A stretch of 64,000 bases of DNA from Psychrobacter sp. Choline-02u-9 (GCF_002836505.1 NZ_PJBF01000043.1:1-64000); one strand, 5' to 3'; positions 10,252 to 20,478 are shown, counted from the first letter of the stretch. The notes: generated by a model from the sequence alone, not told the origin. Numbers and translations: made by a program.

Positions 10252-10551
10252 ATGAGCAATGCTAAAAATGACGAGTTAAAAAGAGAGATTGATGGTCTAG
10301 AAAAGTCCATGCATGATGCTGATCAGTTTCATACGTTAGAAGAGCAAGTAGCAGATATGAAACGCCGCGGTATAGATCCTAGCAAGGCCTACAAAGATTT
10401 AGACAGTAAAGCGGAAGATGAAGATTGGGGCGATGCGACTTGGAAAGAAAATGGTAAGTGGGAGCCAAAAACGGCTGCCGATCTAGATGACAAAGCTCGT
10501 GAAAATTGGAATGGCGACAATGGTCAACCTAAGCCACCACCTATTGTTTAG
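10252..10551 (+). CDS. Small acidic hypothetical protein
   Basis: A 99-residue soluble protein, very rich in Asp, Glu and Lys, with no Cys and no membrane segment. An N-terminal helical part (about 1-45, heptad-like) is followed by a Trp-containing tail (DWGDATWKENGKWEP) and a PPP end. AGGGAG lies about 9 nt before ATG and a perfect terminator follows, so it is a genuine single-gene unit. I do not recognise the family. Confidence 0.75.
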   Translation: MSNAKNDELKREIDGLEKSMHDADQFHTLEEQVADMKRRGIDPSKAYKDLDSKAEDEDWGDATWKENGKWEPKTAADLDDKARENWNGDNGQPKPPPIV

Positions 10552-10604
10552 ACAGGTATTTTAAGAAAATGAGATAAGTTCTATTAATAACTATATATAA
10601 ATAA

Positions 10605-10636
10605 GAAAGCCACGCTATCGTTAGCGTGGCTTTTTT
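10605..10636 (+). terminator. Intrinsic terminator
   Basis: Perfect stem AAGCCACGCTA / TAGCGTGGCTT with a short TCGT-type loop, followed by a T-run. It ends the small acidic protein gene and could also act for the convergent transglycosylase gene. Confidence 0.9.
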
Positions 10637-10668
10637 GATGCGTCTAAATAGCGTTATTTATATTGCTA

Positions 10669-12129
10669 CTATGAACCTTGGTCTATACGAACAAGTTTGA
10701 TAGTACCATCGGCATCAGTAACGCGGCGATAACGTATATTGCTAGAAGTTGAGGAGCTCACTGATGGCTGAGATGAGTAGCTACTAGGAGCAGTCGTTTG
10801 CTGCTGAATTAATTGTCCCATGCGATCGGCAGGTGCAGGATTCAGGGGCTGGCTGTTTGCAGGCTGGCCGTATTGAGTTTGACTCGGCGCTGCATTGCCA
10901 ACGATGGCGCGATAGAATTTTTGACCTGCGCGTCCGTCAGCTGGGAAAATACCGCGACTAGTCTGGTATTGCTGGATAGCAGTACGAGTATTGTCTCCGA
11001 TGATGCCATCTACACCGCCGATATCATAACCTGCGTTTAACAACGCTTGCTGAATGTCTTTGGCCTGCTGGCGGCTGATACCAGGATCGTCGGTCGGCCA
11101 AGCAGTGATAAAGTCTGTTTTGCTGCTGTCTTCGCGAGTGATTAGATCTGATAAGTGTGCGATAGCCAGCGCGTAGTTCTCTGAGGCATTATAAGAGTAG
11201 AAAGTGTCAAAGTTTTTACCGACCAAGAAAGCAGGGCCTTCCATTCCAGCAGGTAATAATAAGCCTGCACTGCTCAAGTCATATGGTAACGGACTGCCAT
11301 TAGCCAATGTCAGACCTTGTTCACGCCAGTGGCTTATCGATTTTTTGTCTTTGCGATTAGATGCGGCCCAAAATCCATCAGGTAGTTTGACTTCATAGCC
11401 CCAAGGCTCGCCAGTACGATAGCCACGATTATCCAAGAAGTTTGCTGTAGAAGCGAGTGCATCAGGTACGCTATTGACCAAGTCACGACGACCGTCACCA
11501 TCGAAATCTACTGCCAATTCTAAAAAGGTGCTTGGCATAAACTGCGTCTGTCCAAAGGCACCTGCCCATGAGCCTGTCATATCATTTGGTGCGATATCAC
11601 CGTTTTGCACGATTTTTAGCGCATTGGCGTACTCACCTTGAAAGTAGCTTTGACGACGATCGAAACAAGATAAGGTCGCTAAAGACTCAAATAATGGCTT
11701 TTTACCTAGCGTTTGACCAAAGTTAGACTCTACGCCCCAGACACCGAGCACATGCTCAGCTTTTACGCCATAACGCGATTCGATTTGACGTAGGGTAGAG
11801 CCCCATTGACGCTTGGCTCGGATACCGTCCTCGACACGCTCTTTGTCTACCAATGCTGATAAGTAGTCCCAGACATCTTTTTGAAACTCTGGCTGGTAGT
11901 TGAGTGACTGAATGACACTAGGATCAGGCTGGCTTGGGCGATAGTTATTAAAAGTATAGCTATCAACACCGCTAAATTTGCTAGAGTTTTTTAGATTGTC
12001 TAAGCACTGTTGAAACTCGCTATTGGATAAATCAGGTGCTGGCGGCTGCGCGGCTTGAGCAGTAGTAGCAAGGCTGATGCCGACAGCAACACTAAGCAGC
12101 GACAAAGTAGAAAAAGGAGTCAAACGCAT
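10669..12129 (-). CDS. Lytic murein transglycosylase (SLT_2/MltB type) with peptidoglycan-binding domain
   Basis: A 486-residue exported enzyme that cleaves the glycan backbone of peptidoglycan without hydrolysis. A Sec signal peptide (MRLTPFSTLSLLSVAVGISL, AQA cleavage near residue 26) is followed by the SLT_2 catalytic domain with the glutamate in GVWGVESNFG (near 133) and AGAFGQTQFMPS. A PG_binding_1 domain follows (about 355-410, GYDIGGVDGIIGDNTRTAI). The last 70 residues are Pro/Gln/Ser-rich. No lipobox cysteine is seen, so it is probably a soluble periplasmic form rather than a lipoprotein. Confidence 0.93.
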   Translation of the reverse strand: MRLTPFSTLSLLSVAVGISLATTAQAAQPPAPDLSNSEFQQCLDNLKNSSKFSGVDSYTFNNYRPSQPDPSVIQSLNYQPEFQKDVWDYLSALVDKERVEDGIRAKRQWGSTLRQIESRYGVKAEHVLGVWGVESNFGQTLGKKPLFESLATLSCFDRRQSYFQGEYANALKIVQNGDIAPNDMTGSWAGAFGQTQFMPSTFLELAVDFDGDGRRDLVNSVPDALASTANFLDNRGYRTGEPWGYEVKLPDGFWAASNRKDKKSISHWREQGLTLANGSPLPYDLSSAGLLLPAGMEGPAFLVGKNFDTFYSYNASENYALAIAHLSDLITREDSSKTDFITAWPTDDPGISRQQAKDIQQALLNAGYDIGGVDGIIGDNTRTAIQQYQTSRGIFPADGRAGQKFYRAIVGNAAPSQTQYGQPANSQPLNPAPADRMGQLIQQQTTAPSSYSSQPSVSSSTSSNIRYRRVTDADGTIKLVRIDQGS

Positions 12130-12356
12130 GAAAATATCCTATAAACGTTAAAATAGTTATCGAAAGGCAAAAAATGATATTAACGTAGAGTAACCAATCT
12201 AAACAGTAAAGAAAAGCTGTCGAAGTACCAAGGTTATAAATGGTTACGATAAATTGACGCTGCCGTGAGATTAGAAGAGGATTTCATAAAGCTGAAAATG
12301 CAAAGCGTTAAACAGTATTTCAACTCGAGGTCTATTTCTGAGAAGGTAGAACCTGT

Positions 12357-13070
12357 TTATTTGGCTAGCACACTATCTAGCTCTTTTATAAAGCTATGAA
12401 TCCGTGCCGCATTTTTGCCCAAATCACTCTGTCCAACTCGCGACTTACTACGAATATCAACTAAGCGCTCGCTATCGTTGTCAGTCACACGAATGATCAC
12501 ATCATCTTCAAACCCAAACCAAGCAGTCGTATCTGTTGCTTCGATGATACCTTTATCTACATCAACATTTACAAGCTCCCACCCTAAATTTTCTATGGCT
12601 TGTTTGGATGCCTCAACCAATTCAGGCTTTGACTGAGCATAGGTCAGTGTCTGCAAATCAGGATAGGCTGTACGTTGTTGTTCAGCCACTTCTGCACCTG
12701 CGTACGCTACGGGATTTGGCGCATCTGCACGTAGTGGAGCAGTCGCGACAAACTCAGGCGGATTCACCAAATCGGTAGAAATATCGTGAATAGGTGGTAC
12801 ATTTTTGGCCGTATTCATCATGCTAAGCGGGACAGCAATTGCAGCGATAGCAAATACGGCTGAGGCTAATGCGCTCCCAAGACTGGCTGTATTCCGTTTA
12901 AATAATAGCTGAATAGCTAACAATACCAATGCTGCGATACCAGCAAATAACCCAAATTTAAACCCTGTAAACGCAGTGCCTAATTCTACAACGCCAAATT
13001 TGTACAATGGGCCTGCCAGAGCGACTAGCAGAATAGCAATTACACTAGTTAGGCCGATTATTATTTTCAT
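12357..13070 (-). CDS. DUF1499 membrane protein
   Basis: A 237-residue protein with about three hydrophobic segments in the first 100 residues (about 4-22, 36-56, 66-87) and a C-terminal DUF1499 domain (NPVAYAG near 120, then WELVNVDVDKGIIEATDTT and DIRSKSRVGQSDLGKNA). The DUF1499 pattern of a YPDL segment and a terminal RSxSRVGxSDxGxN motif is clear. The start codon follows GGAGAAAATGA. Function unknown. It lies 49 nt beyond the thiopurine methyltransferase stop and may share its transcript. Confidence 0.88.
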   Translation of the reverse strand: MKIIIGLTSVIAILLVALAGPLYKFGVVELGTAFTGFKFGLFAGIAALVLLAIQLLFKRNTASLGSALASAVFAIAAIAVPLSMMNTAKNVPPIHDISTDLVNPPEFVATAPLRADAPNPVAYAGAEVAEQQRTAYPDLQTLTYAQSKPELVEASKQAIENLGWELVNVDVDKGIIEATDTTAWFGFEDDVIIRVTDNDSERLVDIRSKSRVGQSDLGKNAARIHSFIKELDSVLAK

Positions 13071-13119
13071 TCATTTTCTCCATTGCGATTTAGCAGCTTA
13101 TTGAAGGTTACATGAGTTT

Positions 13120-13812
13120 TTATTTATTGCTCAATAGCCAAACATGTTCTGTGACGGTGATATCAGGTGCAGAGCCTATAGAGGAAGGCTTATTCGCTAG
13201 CTCACAGATTTGATAGTGAGCGCTATAATACTGCTCTAGTTGGTTGGCATTAATAGAGAAGGGTGGTCCATTCTTTTTACGCTGATCGTAATTTAGCGTG
13301 AGTAAAAGCTGCGGTGTTATTTCATTGTTAGCACCATCAGCTTTACTGGTATCGCTACTAAGTTTCCGCACTTGCTCACTATATTTCACACGCATATCGG
13401 CTGGCAGGGCGATTAATGCCGCTTTATCATATACTGCATCAATAGAGCCAACATCTTCAAAAGTCAGTGCAAAAATATCAGCGACCCATAAAGTGATGGT
13501 CTGTCCCGACAACTGGCCTTGATAGTATCTAATCGCTGGATTGTCTGCCTGTTGATAGACGGTAGGTTCGATGTTTTGCTCAGCAAAAAATGCTTGTACG
13601 GCTGTTTCGACCAATTCAACGCCCACCACGTCATAGCCTTGCGTCGCTAGCCAAACCATATCGATAGATTTACCACAAAGCGGAACGAAAATTCGGCTAC
13701 CCGCAGTTAAATTGAGGCGGTTAAAGTACTCAATCAATAATGGATTGACCATAGATTGATTGAATCCAATGCGACCTTCTTGCCAACGTTTGTGCCAAAA
13801 CTCAAGGTTCAT
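13120..13812 (-). CDS. tpm: Thiopurine S-methyltransferase family protein
   Basis: A 230-residue SAM-dependent methyltransferase. Recognition rests on the N-terminus MNLEFWHKRWQEGRIGFNQ, the FVPLCGKSIDMVWLA glycine-motif region, VVGVELVE, and the YDKAALIALP segment. In bacteria this family methylates thiopurines and selenium or tellurium oxyanions. I chose the ATG at 13812 because GAGGAT lies about 5 nt upstream. An earlier in-frame start would place that ribosome site inside the coding sequence. Confidence 0.93.
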   Translation of the reverse strand: MNLEFWHKRWQEGRIGFNQSMVNPLLIEYFNRLNLTAGSRIFVPLCGKSIDMVWLATQGYDVVGVELVETAVQAFFAEQNIEPTVYQQADNPAIRYYQGQLSGQTITLWVADIFALTFEDVGSIDAVYDKAALIALPADMRVKYSEQVRKLSSDTSKADGANNEITPQLLLTLNYDQRKKNGPPFSINANQLEQYYSAHYQICELANKPSSIGSAPDITVTEHVWLLSNK

Positions 13813-13885
13813 GCTGCCATCCTCTATTTGCAAGTTTCTATATATAAGGTTCTAATCTTGATCTGATATATCAAAGGAATAACTA

Positions 13886-13922
13886 ATAAAAAGCCAAACA
13901 CCTATAATATAAGTGTTTGGCT
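13886..13922 (-). terminator. Intrinsic terminator after msrA
   Basis: A perfect 10-bp stem AGCCAAACAC / GTGTTTGGCT with an 11-nt loop. On the minus strand it is followed by TTTTTA, so it ends the msrA transcript. Confidence 0.88.
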
Positions 13923-13975
13923 GGTATCTAACATTAGGCTAAGAAACTTTTTGAATAAATAATGTCTTATTCAAT

Positions 13976-14497
13976 TTAGCTAACCATATATTTGCTAAAT
14001 TCTTTACGCAGTTTGGCAAGCTTTGGTGGAATTGCAAAGTTACAGTAAGCTTGTCCTGGGTTTCTGTTGAAGAAATCTTGATGTGAGTCTTCTGCCTGAT
14101 AAAATTCAACGGCAGGATGTACTTCCGTCACCACATTAACACCCATATCGCGTAACTTATTGATGGTACGGTCAACGGTCGGTTTTTGACTGTCTTCGGT
14201 ATAAAAGACCACGCTGCGATACTGACTACCAACGTCATTGCCTTGACGATCCATCGTGGTGGGATCATGCGTAGCAAAGAAGACATCGAGTATTACTTCT
14301 AACGGGACGATAGACTCATCAAATTTGACTTTGATGACTTCGACATGACCAGTCGTACCACTACAGACAGCTTCATAATTGGCAGAGACAGCATCGCCGC
14401 CCATGTAGCCTGAGACGACAGATTGCACACCTTTTACCGATAAAAATACAGACTCGGTGCACCAGAAGCAGCCGCCACCTAATACGATCGTTTGCAT
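13976..14497 (-). CDS. msrA: Peptide-methionine (S)-S-oxide reductase
   Basis: Repairs oxidised methionine by reducing the S-sulfoxide. The catalytic motif GCFWCTE is at residues 9-15, with VVSGYMGG, GHVEVIKVKFDE and the FNRNPGQAYC segment downstream. Length (173) is normal for a stand-alone MsrA with no MsrB fusion. The start is close to an AGGAAAAA stretch on the minus strand. Confidence 0.97.
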   Translation of the reverse strand: MQTIVLGGGCFWCTESVFLSVKGVQSVVSGYMGGDAVSANYEAVCSGTTGHVEVIKVKFDESIVPLEVILDVFFATHDPTTMDRQGNDVGSQYRSVVFYTEDSQKPTVDRTINKLRDMGVNVVTEVHPAVEFYQAEDSHQDFFNRNPGQAYCNFAIPPKLAKLRKEFSKYMVS

Positions 14498-14756
14498 AAT
14501 TTTTTCCTATTATTATAAATATGGGTTAAGCGCTATATTTGGTAGTGATGCTCTCGTTTTTCAATGCTTCTTTCAAACGTCTCATTACCCTTGGCACTAT
14601 TTATTCAGCTTAGCAGGCAAGCCAAAGGCGATAAGTAACAAACAGTAATGTTATAATGGGCTTTTGCTATCTTGCTTCTTTATCAACTGATAATGACAAG
14701 CGAACTACCAAGCAAAATTCACCAAGTAATTCTTAATTTCAGTTCTATTCTAAAAA

Positions 14757-15554
14757 ATGAGTCGTCCCATGAGCCAATCCCAGCCTGCTATCAAACATGA
14801 CACCCTATTTGATAAACCGTTTACCACGCCACTGGATAAGGCCGCACGCTTTTCATTTGATGAGCAAGTGGTGGCTTGTTTCCCTGACATGATTCGTCGC
14901 AGTGTACCTGGTTATGGGCAGGTACTGGCTATGCTACCCATATTTGCCCGTCGTCATTGCAAGTATCGTCAGCAGAGCGATAGTGGTCAGCGTGTTAGTC
15001 GTGTTTATGACTTGGGCTGTTCATTGGGCGCAGCCAGTATGACGCTAGCTGGTGAATTCGATCCACAAGACTTGCAGATTAAAGCAATTGATATATCACC
15101 AGCGATGACGACCGAGGCGACCACGCTACTGAGTGAGAATTATCCTGAGCACGATATCGAAGTAATCACAGCAGATATCCGCGATATTGAGCTTGCGCCG
15201 TGCGATATGGTGATTTTGAACTTGACGCTACAGTTTTTGCCAGCTGCTGATAGGGTGGCAGTATTAGAGAAAATTTATGCGGCATTAAGTGAAGGCGGCA
15301 TATTGGTACTGACTGAAAAAACCCATGCGTTTGATGAGCAATATGATGCATGGTTAGTAGAGCGTTATTACGACTTCAAACGTGCCAATGGTTATACCGA
15401 GATGGAAATCAGTGGCAAGCGTAATGCGTTAGAAAATGTGCTGATTACTGACACATTAGATGAGCATCATGCACGGTTGAGTGATGTTGGCTTTAAACGT
15501 CATCTGACGTGGTTTCAGTTTTTGAACTTCGTCTCTATTGTGGCGTTTAAATAA
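14757..15554 (+). CDS. cmoA: Carboxy-S-adenosyl-L-methionine synthase
   Basis: Makes carboxy-SAM from SAM and prephenate. CmoB then uses it to form 5-carboxymethoxyuridine at the wobble position of tRNAs. Seen motifs are [20 protein letters not shown] near the N-terminus, the SAM-binding [11 protein letters not shown] and the [10 protein letters not shown] segment. The ORF is 265 residues. A second ATG at 14769 gives 261 residues, and neither start has a strong ribosome site. cmoB follows 50 nt later in the same direction, the usual arrangement. Confidence 0.96.
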   Translation: MSRPMSQSQPAIKHDTLFDKPFTTPLDKAARFSFDEQVVACFPDMIRRSVPGYGQVLAMLPIFARRHCKYRQQSDSGQRVSRVYDLGCSLGAASMTLAGEFDPQDLQIKAIDISPAMTTEATTLLSENYPEHDIEVITADIRDIELAPCDMVILNLTLQFLPAADRVAVLEKIYAALSEGGILVLTEKTHAFDEQYDAWLVERYYDFKRANGYTEMEISGKRNALENVLITDTLDEHHARLSDVGFKRHLTWFQFLNFVSIVAFK

Positions 15555-15604
15555 TCCTTACTTTTAACACAGTTATTTCTTAATCAATACGGTAACCTGC
15601 TTTT

Positions 15605-16651
15605 ATGCTCAACGACACTATCATCAACGCCGAACGCGAATTATATCTAACTCTACTAGAGTTGGCACAGCAGCAGCCAAACGCTTATGAATGGCTCAAA
15701 CGATTACCAACATGGCTAGGTGATATAAAAGACAAAGCTAACTATGCGCATGCGCCTGCCTACCAAGCGTCAGTTGCTCGTTTGCCAAACTTAGCTGTCA
15801 ATAACGTCGATCTAAACAGCGATACATTGACGATTGAGGCAAATCTAAATGAGTCTCAGCGCAAACAAACAACAGCACTATTAAAGCAGTTGATGCCGTG
15901 GCGTAAAGGCCCATTTCAGATTGGCGGTCAAATCGGCGATGATGAGTCAGGTATTAAGATCGATACTGAGTGGCATAGTGATTGGAAATGGAAACGTGTT
16001 GCGCCGCATTTAAGTAGATTGGACGGTCGCCGCGTATTGGATGTGGGCGGTGGCTCCGGTTATCATGGCTGGCGCATGGCAGGGGCTGGCGCGGATACGG
16101 TTATTATCATTGATCCGTCATGCTTGTTTTATCATCAGTTTATGGCGATTCGTCATTTCGTTGGTGCCGCAGACGTTAGTGATACAGGCCGTTACCGTAC
16201 GCATTATATCCCTGTACCGCTTGAAGCGTTACCTGAGCACAGTCAGCTGTTCGATACCGTATTTAGCATGGGAGTGCTGTACCATCGCCAGTCACCGTTT
16301 GAGCATTTACAACAGCTTAAAGGACAGTTGGTCAAAGGTGGTGAGTTGGTACTTGAGACGTTGGTGATTGAAGGTGATGCCAATACTGTACTGGTGCCGC
16401 ACGACCGCTACGCGCAGATGAATAACGTCTATTTCTTGCCATCGGTGTCGGCATTAATTGGCTGGTTAGAGAAAGCAGGGTTTTTAGACGTGCGCTGCGT
16501 CGATGTGGCAGTCACCTCGACTGAGGAACAACGACAAACCGAATGGATGACCTATCATTCGTTAGCAGATTTTTTAGATCCTAATGATTCTACTAAGACC
16601 GTCGAAGGATATCCTGCTCCCATGCGTGCGACTTTGATTGCCAAAAAGTAG
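15605..16651 (+). CDS. cmoB: tRNA U34 carboxymethyltransferase
   Basis: Transfers the carboxymethyl group of carboxy-SAM to 5-hydroxyuridine at tRNA position 34. Family marks are [13 protein letters not shown] near residue 97, [15 protein letters not shown], the binding loop [16 protein letters not shown] and [12 protein letters not shown]. At 348 residues it is close to the usual length (about 323). It is the partner of the preceding cmoA, so tRNA wobble modification is encoded as a two-gene unit. Confidence 0.96.
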   Translation: MLNDTIINAERELYLTLLELAQQQPNAYEWLKRLPTWLGDIKDKANYAHAPAYQASVARLPNLAVNNVDLNSDTLTIEANLNESQRKQTTALLKQLMPWRKGPFQIGGQIGDDESGIKIDTEWHSDWKWKRVAPHLSRLDGRRVLDVGGGSGYHGWRMAGAGADTVIIIDPSCLFYHQFMAIRHFVGAADVSDTGRYRTHYIPVPLEALPEHSQLFDTVFSMGVLYHRQSPFEHLQQLKGQLVKGGELVLETLVIEGDANTVLVPHDRYAQMNNVYFLPSVSALIGWLEKAGFLDVRCVDVAVTSTEEQRQTEWMTYHSLADFLDPNDSTKTVEGYPAPMRATLIAKK

Positions 16652-16685
16652 CATTGATGGTGGTAGCTAACATAAGGAAAGCACT

Positions 16686-17813
16686 ATGAAGACATTGAAG
16701 ACTTTTATTGTAGCTACCATCAGCTTGCTATCGCTACCTGCTATGGCAGGTTATGGAACTGTATCCGAAGGCTGGGGCTTTGTACAAGACGACTGGCAAG
16801 TGGTTTGTGATAATACGCGGACTTGTCGAGCGGCTGGTTACGCTAGTGAAGCACTAATAGATGAGCCTGCCTCAATATTGCTCACAGCGTTGCCAAAAGT
16901 AGCTCTGCCAAAAGCGCAAATTCAGTTTATCTCAGAAGTGCCGCTAGATGATCTGAAGCCTGCTGAGCTTTGGCTGAATAATAAAAACTATGGTGTACTG
17001 CAAGCCAACAAAAAAGACAGTCTACTATACGACTTATCAGCCAAGCAGACTCAAGCACTGCTTGATCATGCTCGTATAGTGACTAAGATAGAAATTAGAG
17101 CAGGCGACAACTACTGGCAGATTAGCGATAAAGGCATGTCAGCAGTATTGCTTAAACTAGACGATGTACAAGGTCGAGTAGGGACGCCGATAGCATTGGT
17201 TAGTAAGAACCACCCAAATCGTCAACGTCCTAAAGTAGCTTTGCCAAAACCAATCATTCAAAAAGCATTTGCGTATTCAGCAAAAGACAATAAAACACTT
17301 GCTCCATCAAAGCTGGCGTATTTTCAGAAAAATATTGATAACTGGGTCGATATTAATGTCGAGCAGCTTATAGGGTCCAAGGACGCGATGGGCGACTGTG
17401 AGCTGATTAACCCAAAAACTGAAACATATCAGCGAATGTCAGAGTATGGCTCTACGCTGCTTGGTTGGGATTTTATACCGGTTGATGATAGCTATACGTT
17501 AGCCGCGCATAGTTGCTGGCTAGGCGCTTACAATTCCAGTAACGGCTATTGGCTCATTGATAATGCAAAACCTAGCAAGCCTACGCTTATCACGACAGCA
17601 GGGAATGATTATTTTGATGGTGAGATTTTCGCTACTCACAAAGACCGAGGTATCGGTGACTGCTGGAACCGTACTGCATGGACGTGGAATGGTAAAACGT
17701 TTGCTAAGAGTGAAGAGTCTAGTACGGGCATGTGCCGAGGTTTTGCTGGCGGAGCGTGGGACCTACCAACTTATGTGAGTCAGGTCACAAAAAATGATGC
17801 TAAGGCTCAATAG
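16686..17813 (+). CDS. DUF1176 exported protein
   Basis: A 375-residue protein with a Sec signal peptide (hydrophobic core near residues 7-20, cut after AMA or AGY). The mature part fits DUF1176: WQVVCDNTRTCRAAGY near residue 32, the mid-region GDNYWQISDKGMSAVLLKLDD, and a C-terminal cysteine pattern (GDCELI, SCWLGAYN, GDCWNRTAWTW). Six or so cysteines suggest disulfides in the periplasm. The start follows AAGGAAAG. Function of DUF1176 is unknown. It lies 34 nt after cmoB, so co-transcription is possible. Confidence 0.88.
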   Translation: MKTLKTFIVATISLLSLPAMAGYGTVSEGWGFVQDDWQVVCDNTRTCRAAGYASEALIDEPASILLTALPKVALPKAQIQFISEVPLDDLKPAELWLNNKNYGVLQANKKDSLLYDLSAKQTQALLDHARIVTKIEIRAGDNYWQISDKGMSAVLLKLDDVQGRVGTPIALVSKNHPNRQRPKVALPKPIIQKAFAYSAKDNKTLAPSKLAYFQKNIDNWVDINVEQLIGSKDAMGDCELINPKTETYQRMSEYGSTLLGWDFIPVDDSYTLAAHSCWLGAYNSSNGYWLIDNAKPSKPTLITTAGNDYFDGEIFATHKDRGIGDCWNRTAWTWNGKTFAKSEESSTGMCRGFAGGAWDLPTYVSQVTKNDAKAQ

Positions 17814-17964
17814 CTTATTTGATTTAGAAGACTTTGATCTAAGAAGCCTTGATTTAAATGACTGACACCTTATAAAGCGCAGCAGTCACAAGCCATACAT
17901 TACATTTTTAGTTTTGCTACTTATGTCCTAAGCGATATCAAAGGATAGTGATAAAAATGGCCAA

Positions 17965-18183
17965 TTAGATTAACCATTTTTTGAAAGCGACTTCCATGAC
18001 TATCTTAAGGATAAAACCAACAGAACCTGCGCCTAGGGCTAAGAATATCCAAAAAGTACCAGCGCGCCCAGCTTCAGACGTTTTAGAGATATCCCACATA
18101 ATAAAAAACAAGAAAGCGATGAATATCGGCAACAAGACGTACAGTCCCCAACTGGTGACAGTACTGGCGGCAATAGCAAACAT
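17965..18183 (-). CDS. DUF2788-like small membrane protein
   Basis: A 72-residue protein with two hydrophobic helices (about residues 11-30 and 42-64) joined by a polar turn with KTSEAGRAGTF. The pattern LYVLLPIFIAFLFFIMWD followed by a glycine-rich second helix is what I associate with DUF2788 proteins of gammaproteobacteria. Probably an inner-membrane protein of unknown role, transcribed away from argS. Confidence 0.75.
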   Translation of the reverse strand: MFAIAASTVTSWGLYVLLPIFIAFLFFIMWDISKTSEAGRAGTFWIFLALGAGSVGFILKIVMEVAFKKWLI

Positions 18184-18561
18184 GGCGTAATCCTATAATA
18201 GAGTAGTAACGCGTCTTCTATATTTTAGAAGAGCCGTACAAACCATTATTATAACGTGGAAGCAGTCAGGTATAAACGACTGCCCAGTATTGAGCAACAG
18301 TAACGCTACAATTCACGTTATGAGTTATTTATCAGTTTTGCATCATTGATATTAGTCAGCCCAAATCACGATAACGGTAAGATTTTAGTGCTAATTTTGG
18401 CGCAAATGGTGCAATAAAGCGCAAAGATTGTTATATTTACAGGTTACTTATCTTTTTACATTATTCTATCCCTGCAATGTCGGCCGCTATTATAATAAGC
18501 AGTTATCGATTGCTCGCATTCGCACCGTTTTTGTTGTTTATTTAATTGAGTTCAAATTCCT
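18184..18561. promoter_or_regulatory. Divergent region before argS, with three phased 7-mers
   Basis: The 378-bp gap should hold promoters for the DUF2788 gene (-) and argS (+). Three copies of GYGCAAW occur at 18400-18406 (GCGCAAA), 18409-18415 (GTGCAAT) and 18419-18425 (GCGCAAA), spaced 9-10 bp, close to one helical turn. They could be binding sites for an unknown regulator. No gene is seen. Confidence 0.3.
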
Positions 18562-20391
18562 ATGTCACAAGCCCAAATTGATACGCTTGCATCCCTATTT
18601 AATGATGCAATTCAAACCCTACAAGCAGATGGTACGCTACCAAGCGATTGGCAAAACAACAGTCAAATTACCCGTACAAAAGATTTAAGTCACGGTGATT
18701 TTGCCAGTAATATCGCACTAACGGCAGCGAAAGCAGCCAAGGCCAATCCGCGTCAACTTGCTGAAAAAATCGTCAGCGCATTGCCTGACAATCAAGATAT
18801 TCGCCAAGTAGAAATCGCAGGACCAGGGTTTATCAACGTATTCTTAAACTCGGAAGCTAAGTTTTCCGTATTGGATGATATCTTCACATTGCAAGATCGC
18901 TTTGGCTTGAGTAATCAGTTTGACGGTCAAAAAGTCCAAGTTGAGTTCGTCTCTGCCAATCCAACGTCAAGTCTGCACGTTGGTCACGGTCGCGGTGCTG
19001 CATTTGGCATGAGCGTTGCTAACCTGCTAGAAGCTATCGGCTATGACGTCACGCGTGAATATTATGTAAATGATGCTGGTCGTCAAATGGACATCTTGGC
19101 CACCAGTACATATTTACGTTATCTACAGCTAAATGGTGAAGAGATAACTTTCCCAGTTAACGCCTATCAAGGTGATTATGTCAGTGACATCGCCCAGACG
19201 CTAAAAACACAGCATGGCGATAGCTACGTACATAGCTTTGCAAACGTTGCCAAAGATGTGCCAGAAGATGCTCAGTTTGAGATTAATGCTGACGGCGAAA
19301 AGACCTTAGTTTCAGGTGATAAAGAAGCGCATATTGATGGCTTGATTGCCAATAGTAAGTCTTTGCTAGGTGACAGCTATGCGTTATTTTTAAACGCAGC
19401 CTTGAGCAGTATTTTGGCGGATATCAAAGACGACTTAAACGACTTTGGCGTGAGCTACGAGTGCTGGTTTAGCGAAAGATCTATCGATAGCGAGATTGAG
19501 CCTGTTCTACAGATACTAGATGACAAAGGCTACCTATACGAAAAAGACGGCAATATTTGGTTTAAATCGACCGATTTTGGCGATGAGAAAGACCGTGTGG
19601 TACGCCGTGCCAATGGTCAGTCGACGTATTTTGCTTCTGACATCGCTTATCATAAAAACAAGTTTGATCGCGGCTTTGATAAAGTCATTAACGTTTGGGG
19701 CGCAGACCACCATGGTTATGTCCCACGCGTAAAAGCCGCTCTATTGGCTCTTGGGATTGATGCCGAACGCCTTGACGTGGTGCTTGTACAGTTTGTCGCG
19801 TTATGGCGTGGTTCTGAAAAGGTACAAATGTCTTCGCGTTCTGGTCAGTTTGTGACTTTGCGTGAGCTACGTGCAGAAGTCGGTAACGATGCTGCACGAT
19901 TCTACTATGTCGCGCGTAAGCCTGAAGTGCATGTTGATTTTGATTTAGAACTTGCCAAATCACAAAGCAAAGACAATCAAGTGTATTATATCCAGTATGC
20001 TCATGCGCGCGTTTGCCGCGTGTTAGAAAAACTGGCAACCTACGATTTGGCAGTAGATGATGCTGTTGGTTTGGCACATCAAGATTTGCTAAGTGCACCA
20101 AACGAAGACGAGCTGATTAAACTGTTAGCAGGATATCCAGCGACGTTACTTCGCGCAGCGACTGGTTACGAGCCGCACGTCTTGACCAACTACCTAAAAG
20201 AGCTGGCGGCATTGTTCCATGGTTGGTATGACACCAACCGTATCTTGCCTATGAGCCTGACGTCAGGTGAAACGCCAAGTCAAGATGAGCTAGACTTAAT
20301 GCAAGCACGTTTGCGTCTGTCCAAAGCCGTTAGACAGGTACTGGCAAATGGGCTTAGCCTGCTAGGCTTGTCTGCACCGTCTAGCATGTAG
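18562..20391 (+). CDS. argS: Arginyl-tRNA synthetase
   Basis: Class I aminoacyl-tRNA synthetase that charges tRNA-Arg. The HIGH-type motif is SSLHVGHGRG near residue 137 and the KMSK-type region is KVQMSSRSGQFVTL near 420. It has the N-terminal additional domain and the C-terminal DALR anticodon-binding domain (YAHARVCRV onwards). It is 609 residues, about 30 longer than the E. coli enzyme, with extra sequence around residues 205-265. The long 5' neighbour gap suggests its own promoter. Confidence 0.98.
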   Translation: MSQAQIDTLASLFNDAIQTLQADGTLPSDWQNNSQITRTKDLSHGDFASNIALTAAKAAKANPRQLAEKIVSALPDNQDIRQVEIAGPGFINVFLNSEAKFSVLDDIFTLQDRFGLSNQFDGQKVQVEFVSANPTSSLHVGHGRGAAFGMSVANLLEAIGYDVTREYYVNDAGRQMDILATSTYLRYLQLNGEEITFPVNAYQGDYVSDIAQTLKTQHGDSYVHSFANVAKDVPEDAQFEINADGEKTLVSGDKEAHIDGLIANSKSLLGDSYALFLNAALSSILADIKDDLNDFGVSYECWFSERSIDSEIEPVLQILDDKGYLYEKDGNIWFKSTDFGDEKDRVVRRANGQSTYFASDIAYHKNKFDRGFDKVINVWGADHHGYVPRVKAALLALGIDAERLDVVLVQFVALWRGSEKVQMSSRSGQFVTLRELRAEVGNDAARFYYVARKPEVHVDFDLELAKSQSKDNQVYYIQYAHARVCRVLEKLATYDLAVDDAVGLAHQDLLSAPNEDELIKLLAGYPATLLRAATGYEPHVLTNYLKELAALFHGWYDTNRILPMSLTSGETPSQDELDLMQARLRLSKAVRQVLANGLSLLGLSAPSSM

Positions 20392-20478
20392 TGCTTTTCT
20401 AATATGTGACATGAGTATAGACAGCTGATAGCATTAATTCGATGATGATAGTTAAATCCAGTAGGGAGAACGAGATCC

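Noticed and set aside
18428-18688. 86-codon frame overlapping the start of argS
   Set aside because: It overlaps the secure argS coding sequence in another frame and shows no family features.
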